In this document: piece after piece, positions 9,164 through 18,447 of the stretch | How the letters are laid out: each line of letters starts with the position of its first letter | Numbering within the stretch: the first letter of the stretch is position 1 | Origin: Treponema sp. OMZ 838 | GTDB taxonomy: Bacteria; Spirochaetota; Spirochaetia; Treponematales; Treponemataceae | Direction of reading: 5' to 3' | Assembly (NCBI RefSeq): GCF_000775995.1 | Contig: NZ_CP009227.1 | Coordinates: forward strand, 2,214,296 to 2,278,295 | Length of the DNA: 64,000 bases | Made by a program: the position numbers and the translations under genes | The notes under the pieces: model-generated | The model's database searches: none | What the model saw: the letters and a program-made list of their open reading frames with translations, nothing else | Told to the model about the DNA's origin: nothing

Positions 9164-9386
9164 AGAAGAACCGGAGGAAGAATACGGTACTGCGGTAAAA
9201 GAAGTGATTCTCGCAACCAACCCGACAATCGAAGGGGATACCACCGCTCTTTATATCCAAAAGGTGCTGCGCGATCTCCCCGTCGAGGTTACCCGCCTTG
9301 CATCGGGACTGCCGGTCGGCGGCGATTTGGAGTACACCGACAAACTGACTCTAATGCGCAGCTTCAAAGGCAGGATAAAGATTTAA
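9164..9386 (+). pseudogene. dnaX-recR fusion scar from tandem duplication
   Basis: Bases 9164-9184 copy the last 21 bases of dnaX (301-321). They are joined directly to a copy of recR from base 1021 to its stop (9184-9386), with only a few mismatches. ybaB and the first two-thirds of recR are absent. The remaining frame would encode only the Toprim C-terminal part of RecR, about 65 residues, without the HhH and zinc finger, and it has no ribosome binding site. It is therefore a non-functional remnant, not a second recR. The sequence just before it (9144-9163) resembles 17124-17144 at the far end of the block, marking the duplication boundary. Confidence 0.88.
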
Positions 9387-9400
9387 GATTTATTTTTTGC

Positions 9401-9429
9401 TTGACAAAATGTTTAATTATCGGTATACA
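9401..9429 (+). promoter_or_regulatory. Sigma-70 promoter for giant lipoprotein gene 2
   Basis: TTGACA 9401-9406, a 17-base spacer, and TATACA 9424-9429, identical to the promoter at 1238-1266. It was carried along with the duplicated recR 3' end. Confidence 0.75.
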
Positions 9430-9534
9430 TCACATGAGATTTAGTAATATATGCGGTAATCTGCCGCCCTCTAAAAGTCATCCATAAAAAGTAATCGTAC
9501 AAAAAGTTTATCAACTAGCAACATTAAAGTTTTG

Positions 9535-9655
9535 CGCTATTCCTGCCGATACGGGAAGCGGGATAGCAGAAAGTTGTACCGGTTATGTCGCTACCGCTCA
9601 GAGGTGAAAGCAAGACGGTAAGGTTCTGCCGCAGAGAAGCGAAGCAGAAGAAATT
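9535..9655 (+). promoter_or_regulatory. Candidate structured 5' leader RNA, copy 2
   Basis: Counterpart of 1369-1490 within the 333-base gap 9387-9719. CTATT...ATAG, ACCG...CGGT and TTCTGC (9624-9629) with GCAGAA (9644-9649) can pair. The last helix has C-G where copy 1 has U-A. The unpaired segments GAAAGCAAGACGGTAA and AGAGAAGCG are nearly invariant between copies, although surrounding bases have drifted. The remainder of the gap (9430-9534) is the conserved AT-rich leader, and 9656-9719 leads to the ribosome binding site. Confidence 0.45.
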
Positions 9656-9719
9656 ATAGTGCGTTTTTATCGCCGGAGTGTGTTAGAAACGCTTGCTCAA
9701 TGGAGCGGAGAAAAGGCTT

Positions 9720-12700
9720 ATGAAAAAGATGAATCGTGCAGTATTTCTTGTACTGATTATATTAACTGCCCTTGCAGGTATTACCTGTAAACCGTATGTA
9801 GGTTTGGGCGGTCAGATCGATATTCTTCCGCCGAGCGGTGAGATCACCTATCCTGATGCGGGTGAAATGCCGATACGGGGTTCGTTTGTCTTAAAGGGAA
9901 CGGCAAAGGATGACGAGGGTGTTACATCTGTTTCCATTGTTTTTGTAAATATCGAAACGAATGACCGAAAAGGTCCGTTTTATGCTGCGGTTTCAAATCC
10001 CGGAGTGCCTAGCACATCGTGGAAGGCAGATATAAATAATGAATTTACGGGAACGATAGACAATCATCCTCTCGTAAAAGTGTATCCTATTCCCGATGGT
10101 GAATACACGGCAACCGTTACCGTGACCGACAAGGGCGGAAAGACGTCCACATTTACCCAAAACTATAAAATCGACAATACGCCGCCCGTGTTTATCGTTG
10201 AAAGACCCTCATTATCGGCAGCGAATGATGCGGTCAATCCTTCGGGAGATCAATATGGTGCCGTGATGAAAATTACGGGTTCGGCAGCCGATATGTACGA
10301 ACTGCGTTCGGTTACCTTGAAGGTAAATGATAGTCTGTCCATAACAAAAAAGAATAAAGAAACCTCCGTTGATCTTGTTATGGCAAGTGATCCTGATTCG
10401 GATTACACAAATTTATTGAATGCTGCAGGAGGAAATGATAAGCCTTTAAAAGCTGTTATAGCTTTACAGGATAATGCCCGAATATGTGATGATGCAACTG
10501 CCGATAATGATAATAGGGGAAATGAATCGGCTTTTTATTATATTAAAAACGAACTGGAAGCTGATCTTGATTTAAATAAATATACGGCAAAGGTTATAAG
10601 CGATTATTTTTCGGGTAAAAAAGGAAAAAACGGCGGCACCCCGCACGAACAGGCTGTATACGATTTGCGGCATACCGATGAAGCAGCCCGCAATGTTTTA
10701 TTGAGTAAACGTATAATATCCAATACAACGAAAAGCGTATTTTCGCTAAATCCGGCGAAGACGCCGGGATTTAAGCTTGTCGGTATTTCACCGTTTATTG
10801 ATCAGCCCAATCCCCCGTTAATGCAGTTTAGTTCAACTACTGCCTTAACTGTTGAATTATATCCGAATAGGGACGGTAATGCTCTTGTTGCAGGTACCGA
10901 TTATAAAACACGTGGAATCAAAGTTTCCCTTTGCGAAGGACAAACCGCTGAAAATTTAAAAAACGGTATCTATACCGGGGAAAAAGTATTGTTTGATGCA
11001 GCAGCGGATAATGCCGATTTTTCAGGTGTCGAACTAAGCGGCAATCTTATAAAAATAACAAAATTGCTGCCTGCCGATACAAAACCGGGTTTATACAGGA
11101 TTAATGTCGAAGGCACAGACGTAAAAAATAATAGCGGATTTGTACCTTACGGCGAAGGCAATAAGCCTTCAGAAGGATATTTCATTATAAAGCTTGAAGC
11201 GACAGGCGCCCCGTATATATTTTTCCGTACGTTGAAGACATATCAAAAAGCCGACTTCGACATCTTCTGTGATGTAAAAAATTTATCCGGCGGTAAAGTA
11301 GACTATAACTTTGATGCGGATCCTACAGGTACTCCTGCTTCCTCCGGTCCTTCGCTTTTAACACTAGATTCCCCGGACGTATATAAGAGGAAGGTATCAA
11401 CGTCCGGACTTCCCGAGGGAAATCATACGGTTCATGTGCGTGCATATAAGAGCGATGTATTATTTAATACTGCATATGTTCCGTTTATTTTTGATAAAAC
11501 GGATCCGTCGCCGGCTGTTTTAACGGATCCCGTTGAAACCGAAAATCATACATTCAGTACATGGTCGCATACATTTAAGGGAACGGCGGCCGATAAAATA
11601 CCCACGGGTCTTCAGCTTAGCCAAATTTCGAATATAGATAAAGTAACCTATAGGGTCGGTACCAAGGCAAATTCGTCCGCTCCTATAGTATATAAACCTA
11701 ACGAAAGTCCTGCTACACTCATTGATCCCGTATCTTCTTCAGATCCGTATAAATGGGAGGCGGTTGTAAGTTTCGGACAAAAAAAAGATAACTATCTGCG
11801 TGTAAGTATCTATGATAAGGCCGGTAATAAAACGGATACCGACTTCGGCCCCTATGAGGTAAATACCGATTCTCCGCAGATTAAATTTGAAGATATACGG
11901 TTTTCGTTGGGAACAACATATTCCGAGCCTTCTCCCGTTACATTGGTAAAACAAAATGCCGTTATCGGAAACGGAGTAAGTGAAAATAATAAAAAAGCTT
12001 CATTTAAAGTTTTTGCACACAGCACCTTTGAAATTGAAAGCGTAAAAGTGTCCGTAGGCGGCGGCGAAAAAGCAGGGACAAAAACAGGTACGGCTACCGA
12101 TGGATATGAAGAATGGACGGTTAATGATGTACCTCTTGTTGAGGGAAATCCCAATTTTAAACTCTATGTTAAGTCGAAATCGGGTACGCTGACAGAATGG
12201 CAGACCCCAGTAATAGTTGATTTTACCGCCCCTAAGGTTAAGCAGTCGTCCCCCGATTTGCACGGTATTTTTTTCAAAGAAATACAACTGATGGGAACTA
12301 TAATCGATGAAGTTTCTTCCGGATCCGGAATGGCTTCAGGAGCGGATGCCGATACCGTAAAATATAAAATCGGAAATTCCGGCTTTGTAACCGAGCATAA
12401 GCCCGGCGGTGTAGAGTGGAGTAAACTGACCTATTCGGGCGGTGCATGGACTATCAATATATCCGATATCGCTCGATATACAGCTGCTTATGGAGCATCC
12501 GTCCCTTCGGGAGGTACCATACACAGTATCCCCATACAAATACAAGTTTCTGATAAGGCGGGAAACCTGCGCACATCCGATGTATTTACCATAAAATTTG
12601 ACCCGGCGGGCGGAACTCCCTTTGCGGATTTGACTGCGCCCAAACAAGGGGATCGCTTGGGCGGCGATATTTTAATAAGCGGCAGTGCCCATGTGGCAAA

Positions 12701-15700
12701 CCCCGCATCCGGTAAAACCGTTAAAGAAATTTATCTGCAGATGGGAAAAACACGGGCGGAGCTTGAATCGAATACCGCGTGGACCTTAAACGGTACGAAT
12801 TACGGAGCTGCAAGCGGCGTTAAAATCTATCCTGCATCCGGGTCTCCCGATGTATATTATTGGAATTACACTCTGCCGTCTGAAGTTAGAGCCGATATTC
12901 TTGGTAGTGACTCTTCAAAAGAGGTGTTTTTACGTGTAAAGGCAAAAAACGTAGACGGTGTGTTCAGTGAGTGGACTCAGCCGATAAGTTTTACGATAAA
13001 TACCGATGTTGCCAAATTTTCCCAAATACAGCTGCAAAAAGGTACAGAATCTAATCCTTACACTCCGAATTCGGTGTGGCTCAAGGGCGATGATTTTAAA
13101 ATAACGGGATCGGTATCTCACAGTGCAGGTATACAAAATACAATAAAGGCCGAGTCTGCCGCTCAGCTGCCTCAAGGCTATGAAAAGCTTGATACGTCTA
13201 ATACGTCAGGCTGGTTTACGCAAGCCAATATCGGCTCCGATCGGGAGTATAATTTTGCAATTCCCATAAAAACCTCGCATTATACTCAAAAGGCGGGGAA
13301 TATTCAGTTTGATATTTCGGCAATAGATGCCCGTACGGACGGAACGCCGGTACCGGTTTCATACATGATAACGCTCAAATACGATAACAGTAAGCCGACT
13401 GTTGCGGCAGGTGTGCATAAAGTAAAAAGCGATACTGCCGTATTTACGGGCGGACAATTTGTCGCAAATCTTGACAACACGAAAAAAGATTTATACCGCG
13501 TCTTAGTCAATAATCAGGTATATAAGGTACATTCGATAACGGGTACAAATGTTGTTTTAAGCGATGCTTCATCTTTAACCGGCAGCTTTGATTACGGCAT
13601 CGTAGAGCAGCCTAAAATGATTTATGATGACGGTTCGGACTATCAGATTACCGGTATTGCTTCCGATACCGGATCGGGCGTACAAAAGGTTACGGCAAAA
13701 CTTGAAGTTGTAAAAGGCGGTTTGACTAAGAGTGTATCGGTTGATATGACAGCCGATCACGCAAGTAACAAAATAAGCACAGAACGCGGCAATATGGTCA
13801 GTTTTAAAGGTTCTCTTAAGACCAAGGATGTTCCCAACGGAAAAGGACGACTGACGGTTACCGCTTATGATGGAAACGGTAATGAAATTTCAGAGACGAT
13901 AACGAATGTCATTGTAAAAAATAAGCCTCTTGAAATTAAAAAGATCGTTTTTAAGACCGACTTATCCGGTGATGGAGATTATAATGATCCTAATGAAACT
14001 TTTGAAAGTACCGATTTCGGAAGTTTAGATGCCAACAGGGATTTTACCGGAACGGTAAATGCAGCATCCGAATTTACGTTTAAAAATCCGATAAAATCCC
14101 AATTGATAGTTACACTTAAAGGCGGTTATGGGGAAAGTGTAAAAGTATCTTTACTTAACGGCAGTAATGTTGTTAAATCTGTTTCTGTAACCCCCAATGC
14201 TTCCGGTCATGAGTATCATGTAGACCTTGATTTAAGTAATGTTCTCAATATCGGGGATGCTGTCGAAAAAGCACTTGTTCTCAAAGTTGAAGACGAATCG
14301 ATAGGAACGGTTCCGTCGGATCCGCCGGCTCCTCCTACACCGGCTCCTACCAGTCCGTATTGGTGTGCCCAAGCGGATATAACCGTAGGTGTGGATGTTG
14401 TCGACGATGTTACGCCCACCGGTTTTATTATGCCGATGTACTACAACAGCGATGACAGCCGTATAACAAAGCCTGCGGATTTACCCCTTGTCAGTGTTGT
14501 CTATGATGTTGAAACCGATGCAGGTGTAATAAAAAAGGTAAAAGAGCCTGCAGGTCATATCGAAATATCGGGAATAAGCTCTATAAATGCACATCCCTGT
14601 GTTTCGGGTAAGGTGATGCTTCGCGGTATCGCTTACGATAATATTCGGCTTAAAAAACTTGAATTAAGCGGAGCGGGAATCAGCGGTGTAAGCAATGAGT
14701 TTACAAATGGAGCCTGGTCGGCAACTTCTCCTCTTAAAATTGTGAAAAAAGGCTTAAGCAATACCGGTCACTATGTTGAATGGGAATATGAGTGGACAAC
14801 GGGAACTCCTGCGTTGGCTCAAACGGTAACGCTCAATGTAACCGATGCGGCAAGTAAAACAAACGCAGCAGGGAAAACCGAACCTGCCGAAAAAATCGGT
14901 ACACGGAACGGCGATCGGGGTATGACTCTTGCTTCCGATACAAACCACACTGCGGTAAAGCATCAGTTTATACGTCTGTATGAGAAGGTAAATAATAAAG
15001 AGGGCAAAAAATCATATCTGGTGCAGGTTGATACCGTTTCTGCCGACGGAAAAACGGTTACCTGGAAGGACACAAGTGTTCCTACTGGTATTACAAGCTA
15101 CCGCCTGTATGATAAGAATTCCAACAATACAGCGTTTGCTGTGAATATCGTGCCGTATATAACAAAGGTTACTACAAAACTCTCGGATCTCAGCAGCAAC
15201 GCTTCCGTCTATAACAGAACGGCTTTGGGAAAATATCCTGTAGCTGATGCGGAAGAAATAACCATAGAAGGCTTTAATTTAAGCGGTGCAGAATTTAAGC
15301 TTAACGGAACCGATCTTACTGCCTCAGGCACCAAGTATAAAATAGGTTCTGCAAAATCGGGTGCCCTTGTTGCAAAAGTCGGACAGATTGAGTCAATCAA
15401 TAACATAAACGACGATACTAAGCCTTATAATCAGGAACCGAATAAGGTTAATAACGACTTATTAACAGATGACCGCTTTATTGATGTGTGGCAGTTTAAA
15501 CAGGCGGCAAAACCGGCAAACGGCTTTATAAGTTATCCTGTATTAAAGGTTTCTCCCAAGGACGGAAGTGTAGGGCTTGCCTATGCAAACGGCGTTGAAT
15601 ACTTTAACATGGCAGGCTTTGGTAATACTGCAGGACAAACCGATTACAAGAGTGCACGTCGTTTTGATCAAAACTGGGCGCAATATGTGCATACGGATTT

Positions 15701-17012
15701 TGTCTTTGACGAATACGGATATACCTATGGTATGGCGACCGGTGTCGATATGAACTCTGGGGATAGTGGAGGCGTTGCCTCTTATTCAAAATTTGTTTCC
15801 CGAAGACCCGGAGAAATAAATAATTTAAATAATTATGGCAGCAACGGCGGAGCAGGGAAGCCTCCAAGAGGTGAACAGTTTGGAATCGGTCTTCGCCTTG
15901 AAAATATCGGTACTACCAATAATCCCTATACAGCAGACCCCGACCGTATACAGTCGCCCTCGATCACAACGGTTGCAGGCAACGCTACTAACGAAGAGAC
16001 CTTTATCTATCTGGCATATTACGATGCTATCAATCAGCATATTCGCTATCGCTGGGGTTCGGTTAGTAAAAAGACGAATTACTGGGGCAATCCAGAGCAG
16101 CCGTATCATAAATATGATGGGCAGCTGATAGACCTTAAGGGTTACGGTAAGATGCAGGAACCTCCGGCATCGTCATTTAGCATATTGGCAGGGCCTCCTG
16201 CAAAAAAATATCCCGGAGATAATGGCGGTTCTACTCAAACAGGAACTGTTAATAACTCCGGTAAATATGTGTCGCTTGCGGCGGTTAAGGCTGCTACAGC
16301 CGGTACAACACACGATGTAGTTACGGCTGTATGGTATAATTTTAAGGAGCGTTCTTTAATGTATTCATACGCAGGCGGAACAGAAACTCCTCGGAAGGAT
16401 AATGTTACATGGTCAGCTCCCGTCAAAATAAGTTCGGGCGGTGAATATGTACGCAGTGTTGCAGACCCCTCAGGCGGTATACACGTAGCATTTTACGACA
16501 GCGGTAACTTAAAGTACGCTTATTTGCCGGCATACAATAATGCAAGCTGGTCTGTTGTCATTGTAGACTCCTATTCGCTTACCGGTACGCACGTGTCTAT
16601 TGATCTTGCACGGGCCAAGACTGGCGGAAAATGGATACCGTACATCAGCTACTATATGCAGGGCGGAGCAAGTGCGAAGCTTGCTTACTTGGTCGATGAA
16701 ACGGCTCCGTCTGCATCTGAAGTGACTGCGGGAATAGGAAGCGGAAGCATAAAAGCCGGTGCCCTTACCGATGAAAGATTTACCGGTGCATGGGAGGTTT
16801 CGATTGTTCCGGCTACGAATATGATACGGGAATACCGCATCAATGTCGGTGTGTATAAAGATAGTTTTACGGGTGTGATAAAAGAGATTCCTACGGCTTC
16901 GGGTACTGTAGGTACTGATGAATGGATTGTAGGCGGTAACGGCACTGCAAATCCCATCCTCGGCTATGCCGTTGCCGAAGACGGAGCCTTTGAAACCGCA
17001 CAGAAGAAGTAG
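9720..17012 (+). CDS. Giant Ig-like repeat surface lipoprotein, paralogue 2
   Basis: A 2430-residue predicted lipoprotein paralogous to the one at 1580. I start it at 9720 because this matches the start, signal peptide and GCGGAG ribosome binding site of the paralogue; the in-frame ATG at 9693 would add nine residues ahead of the signal. The lipidated Cys is residue 23 (LAGITC), followed by the shared KPYVGLGGQIDILPPSG block. Ig-like sandwiches recur (IDNTPPVFIVERPS, DKTDPSPAVL, NTDSPQIKF, DFTAPKVKQSSPD, and more). A Pro/Ala-rich linker is near residue 1535 (PPAPPTPAPTSP). As in the paralogue, the last 500 or so residues change to Tyr/Gly-rich repeats. It has the same promoter and leader. It is probably an outer-surface protein; ligand unknown. 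Confidence 0.85.
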   Translation: MKKMNRAVFLVLIILTALAGITCKPYVGLGGQIDILPPSGEITYPDAGEMPIRGSFVLKGTAKDDEGVTSVSIVFVNIETNDRKGPFYAAVSNPGVPSTSWKADINNEFTGTIDNHPLVKVYPIPDGEYTATVTVTDKGGKTSTFTQNYKIDNTPPVFIVERPSLSAANDAVNPSGDQYGAVMKITGSAADMYELRSVTLKVNDSLSITKKNKETSVDLVMASDPDSDYTNLLNAAGGNDKPLKAVIALQDNARICDDATADNDNRGNESAFYYIKNELEADLDLNKYTAKVISDYFSGKKGKNGGTPHEQAVYDLRHTDEAARNVLLSKRIISNTTKSVFSLNPAKTPGFKLVGISPFIDQPNPPLMQFSSTTALTVELYPNRDGNALVAGTDYKTRGIKVSLCEGQTAENLKNGIYTGEKVLFDAAADNADFSGVELSGNLIKITKLLPADTKPGLYRINVEGTDVKNNSGFVPYGEGNKPSEGYFIIKLEATGAPYIFFRTLKTYQKADFDIFCDVKNLSGGKVDYNFDADPTGTPASSGPSLLTLDSPDVYKRKVSTSGLPEGNHTVHVRAYKSDVLFNTAYVPFIFDKTDPSPAVLTDPVETENHTFSTWSHTFKGTAADKIPTGLQLSQISNIDKVTYRVGTKANSSAPIVYKPNESPATLIDPVSSSDPYKWEAVVSFGQKKDNYLRVSIYDKAGNKTDTDFGPYEVNTDSPQIKFEDIRFSLGTTYSEPSPVTLVKQNAVIGNGVSENNKKASFKVFAHSTFEIESVKVSVGGGEKAGTKTGTATDGYEEWTVNDVPLVEGNPNFKLYVKSKSGTLTEWQTPVIVDFTAPKVKQSSPDLHGIFFKEIQLMGTIIDEVSSGSGMASGADADTVKYKIGNSGFVTEHKPGGVEWSKLTYSGGAWTINISDIARYTAAYGASVPSGGTIHSIPIQIQVSDKAGNLRTSDVFTIKFDPAGGTPFADLTAPKQGDRLGGDILISGSAHVANPASGKTVKEIYLQMGKTRAELESNTAWTLNGTNYGAASGVKIYPASGSPDVYYWNYTLPSEVRADILGSDSSKEVFLRVKAKNVDGVFSEWTQPISFTINTDVAKFSQIQLQKGTESNPYTPNSVWLKGDDFKITGSVSHSAGIQNTIKAESAAQLPQGYEKLDTSNTSGWFTQANIGSDREYNFAIPIKTSHYTQKAGNIQFDISAIDARTDGTPVPVSYMITLKYDNSKPTVAAGVHKVKSDTAVFTGGQFVANLDNTKKDLYRVLVNNQVYKVHSITGTNVVLSDASSLTGSFDYGIVEQPKMIYDDGSDYQITGIASDTGSGVQKVTAKLEVVKGGLTKSVSVDMTADHASNKISTERGNMVSFKGSLKTKDVPNGKGRLTVTAYDGNGNEISETITNVIVKNKPLEIKKIVFKTDLSGDGDYNDPNETFESTDFGSLDANRDFTGTVNAASEFTFKNPIKSQLIVTLKGGYGESVKVSLLNGSNVVKSVSVTPNASGHEYHVDLDLSNVLNIGDAVEKALVLKVEDESIGTVPSDPPAPPTPAPTSPYWCAQADITVGVDVVDDVTPTGFIMPMYYNSDDSRITKPADLPLVSVVYDVETDAGVIKKVKEPAGHIEISGISSINAHPCVSGKVMLRGIAYDNIRLKKLELSGAGISGVSNEFTNGAWSATSPLKIVKKGLSNTGHYVEWEYEWTTGTPALAQTVTLNVTDAASKTNAAGKTEPAEKIGTRNGDRGMTLASDTNHTAVKHQFIRLYEKVNNKEGKKSYLVQVDTVSADGKTVTWKDTSVPTGITSYRLYDKNSNNTAFAVNIVPYITKVTTKLSDLSSNASVYNRTALGKYPVADAEEITIEGFNLSGAEFKLNGTDLTASGTKYKIGSAKSGALVAKVGQIESINNINDDTKPYNQEPNKVNNDLLTDDRFIDVWQFKQAAKPANGFISYPVLKVSPKDGSVGLAYANGVEYFNMAGFGNTAGQTDYKSARRFDQNWAQYVHTDFVFDEYGYTYGMATGVDMNSGDSGGVASYSKFVSRRPGEINNLNNYGSNGGAGKPPRGEQFGIGLRLENIGTTNNPYTADPDRIQSPSITTVAGNATNEETFIYLAYYDAINQHIRYRWGSVSKKTNYWGNPEQPYHKYDGQLIDLKGYGKMQEPPASSFSILAGPPAKKYPGDNGGSTQTGTVNNSGKYVSLAAVKAATAGTTHDVVTAVWYNFKERSLMYSYAGGTETPRKDNVTWSAPVKISSGGEYVRSVADPSGGIHVAFYDSGNLKYAYLPAYNNASWSVVIVDSYSLTGTHVSIDLARAKTGGKWIPYISYYMQGGASAKLAYLVDETAPSASEVTAGIGSGSIKAGALTDERFTGAWEVSIVPATNMIREYRINVGVYKDSFTGVIKEIPTASGTVGTDEWIVGGNGTANPILGYAVAEDGAFETAQKK

Positions 17013-17056
17013 ACTGGGAGCTGTTTGAGTATCGACTCATCAGGTGTCCTTATGAA

Positions 17057-17085
17057 AAGAGCGGAGCAGAAGCTGCTCCGCTCTT
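17057..17085. terminator. Strong hairpin between convergent genes
   Basis: A perfect 13-bp GC-rich stem, 17057-17069 with 17073-17085, loop AAG. It lies 45 bases after the lipoprotein 2 stop and 44 bases before the end of the convergent FAD-subunit gene. There is no clear T-run on either side, so termination is likely but not certain. Confidence 0.6.
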
Positions 17086-17089
17086 AATG

Positions 17090-17105
17090 AGGATAAAGAT
17101 TTAAG
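17090..17105 (+). repeat. Third trace of the recR 3' end
   Basis: Sixteen bases identical to the recR terminus at 1209-1224 (AGGATAAAGATTTAAG). With the scar at 9164 and the parent at 1209, this brackets the duplicated block 1224-17105, suggesting recR once lay directly beside the sequence now at 17106. Confidence 0.6.
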
Positions 17106-17128
17106 CGGTATAACTTGTCAATCTACAC

Positions 17129-17977
17129 TTAATTGGTTAGTAAGTAGATACTCTCTTCAATCAAATTGAAAAAACACGCCTTTTGGAACTCGGAGATTTC
17201 CGCGGCGGAAAAGGTGTCGCTGAAAATCTCTTCGGTTTCTTTCATCAATGCGCCGACACTGCGCCGGTCGATGGGGAGTCCCTTTCCGGTTAAGAGGTTT
17301 TCAAACTCTTTACTCTTTATCAGCTGAGTGCTGCCGAACAGCAGTTTAACATCGGAAAGCAGGTTTTTCTGTGTGCGAGCCATAAATACAAAAGAGGCGG
17401 TATCGGCAGTAATATGACCGACCGGTCCAAGCCGCTTATAATATGAAATAGTCCATTCTTCAAACGGAACGCGCACACGGAGGATAATATGCGGGCTCTG
17501 GCGCAGTGCAGTGCTGCTTTCGTCGCAATACTGAATCAGCGGCATCCAAAATGTTTCTTTCCGTGTCCGTATTTCGATTTTGGTATCGAGCGCGATTAAT
17601 GGGATAAGGCAGGAATTTTGCATGGGCGCTTGCGCGATGTTTCCGCCGATGGTTGCAAGCGAGCGGATACCGGGATTGGCCGCAAGGGAAATCGCCTGAT
17701 AGAGAATCCGCGGTACGTTCTTTTCTCCCAGCTCTAAAATGGTATTGAGGCTTGCGGCACCGCCGAAGTCTATGAAGCGTTCCCGTTTGGCGATGGTTTC
17801 AAGTTCGGGAAGATTCTTTAGGAATAAAATCGATTCCGGCAAGAGGAAACGGTCGGTATGGCAATCTTTGAGCAATCCGGTAGTGCCGGCAAGCGGAGTA
17901 ATGTCGGTATGGTTCTGCATCAGCGTATACAGCTCGGCCATGTTTTTTGCGGTATTGACGATATAATTATTTTTCAT
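17129..17977 (-). CDS. Molybdenum hydroxylase-type FAD-binding subunit
   Basis: A 282-residue protein matching the medium (FAD) subunit of the xanthine dehydrogenase/CO dehydrogenase family. In these enzymes it passes electrons from the iron-sulfur subunit to an acceptor. Seen in the sequence: PLAGTTGLL near residue 22 (first FAD loop) and the signature ATIGGNIAQ near residue 112, then NSCLIPLIALDTKIEI. The C-terminal domain (residues 180-280) is shorter and less conserved. A good AGGAG site precedes the start, which overlaps the end of the iron-sulfur subunit gene by 11 bases. It is last in a three-gene operon. Because the partner subunits lack expected residues, the activity of the complex is uncertain. 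Confidence 0.85.
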   Translation of the reverse strand: MKNNYIVNTAKNMAELYTLMQNHTDITPLAGTTGLLKDCHTDRFLLPESILFLKNLPELETIAKRERFIDFGGAASLNTILELGEKNVPRILYQAISLAANPGIRSLATIGGNIAQAPMQNSCLIPLIALDTKIEIRTRKETFWMPLIQYCDESSTALRQSPHIILRVRVPFEEWTISYYKRLGPVGHITADTASFVFMARTQKNLLSDVKLLFGSTQLIKSKEFENLLTGKGLPIDRRSVGALMKETEEIFSDTFSAAEISEFQKACFFNLIEESIYLLTN

Positions 17978-18446
17978 GCCGCTTGCTCCTCTTTGATTTG
18001 CATACCTGTTTTAACGCCGCGGTGATCGAAACAATATCGGTACACCGGCACACGATTCCGATATAGGCATCGCGTATTTGTTCGTCGGTGGGGTTCCAAT
18101 GTTTTTGTACAATACTGTGAGCGGTTAAAAGAGTACCCGCAGAGCAAAAACCGCACAGTGTAATGCCTTCTTTTTCAAATGCGGTGATAATATCTTTATA
18201 TTCCTGCGTAGCGCTAAAGGCTTCAAGTGTGATAATGTTTTGCCCCGCTGCAGCAAAGACGGGGAGCATACAGGACGGCACCGGATGATCGTTTAATAAC
18301 ACTGTGCAGGAAGCATACGTCTCCTGCATACAGCTTTTCCGTACACTCAAGATGCCGAAATCCCGTCTCAGCACATCTGACAGCCGTTCATCGGCATCAG
18401 CTTCTATTTCTACCGCCTCATTATTGAGATGAAATCGTATCTTCAT
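17967..18446 (-). CDS. Molybdenum hydroxylase-type [2Fe-2S] subunit with atypical first cluster
   Basis: A 159-residue small subunit of the CoxS/XdhC type with an N-terminal plant-ferredoxin fold and a C-terminal helical [2Fe-2S] domain. The C-terminal cluster is intact: CGFC at Cys98/Cys101 and CRC at Cys133/Cys135. The N-terminal cluster motif, normally Cys-x2-Gly-x-Cys-Gly-x-Cys plus a distant Cys, is degraded. Cys39, Cys47 and Cys59 are present, but the second Cys is Tyr44 and both glycines are replaced (CMQETYASC). This cluster may be lost or unusually ligated. The gene starts one base after the large-subunit stop and overlaps the FAD subunit, so the three genes are translated as a unit. 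Confidence 0.85.
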   Translation of the reverse strand: MKIRFHLNNEAVEIEADADERLSDVLRRDFGILSVRKSCMQETYASCTVLLNDHPVPSCMLPVFAAAGQNIITLEAFSATQEYKDIITAFEKEGITLCGFCSAGTLLTAHSIVQKHWNPTDEQIRDAYIGIVCRCTDIVSITAALKQVCKSKRSKRHEK

Positions 18447-18447
18447 A

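Noticed and set aside
9106-9228. N-terminal extension of the glycosidase-like protein
   Set aside because: It would read antisense through the recR scar and bury the signal peptide.
9204-9386. A second short recR gene
   Set aside because: It is only the C-terminal third fused to the dnaX end, with no ribosome binding site, zinc finger or HhH; it is a duplication scar.
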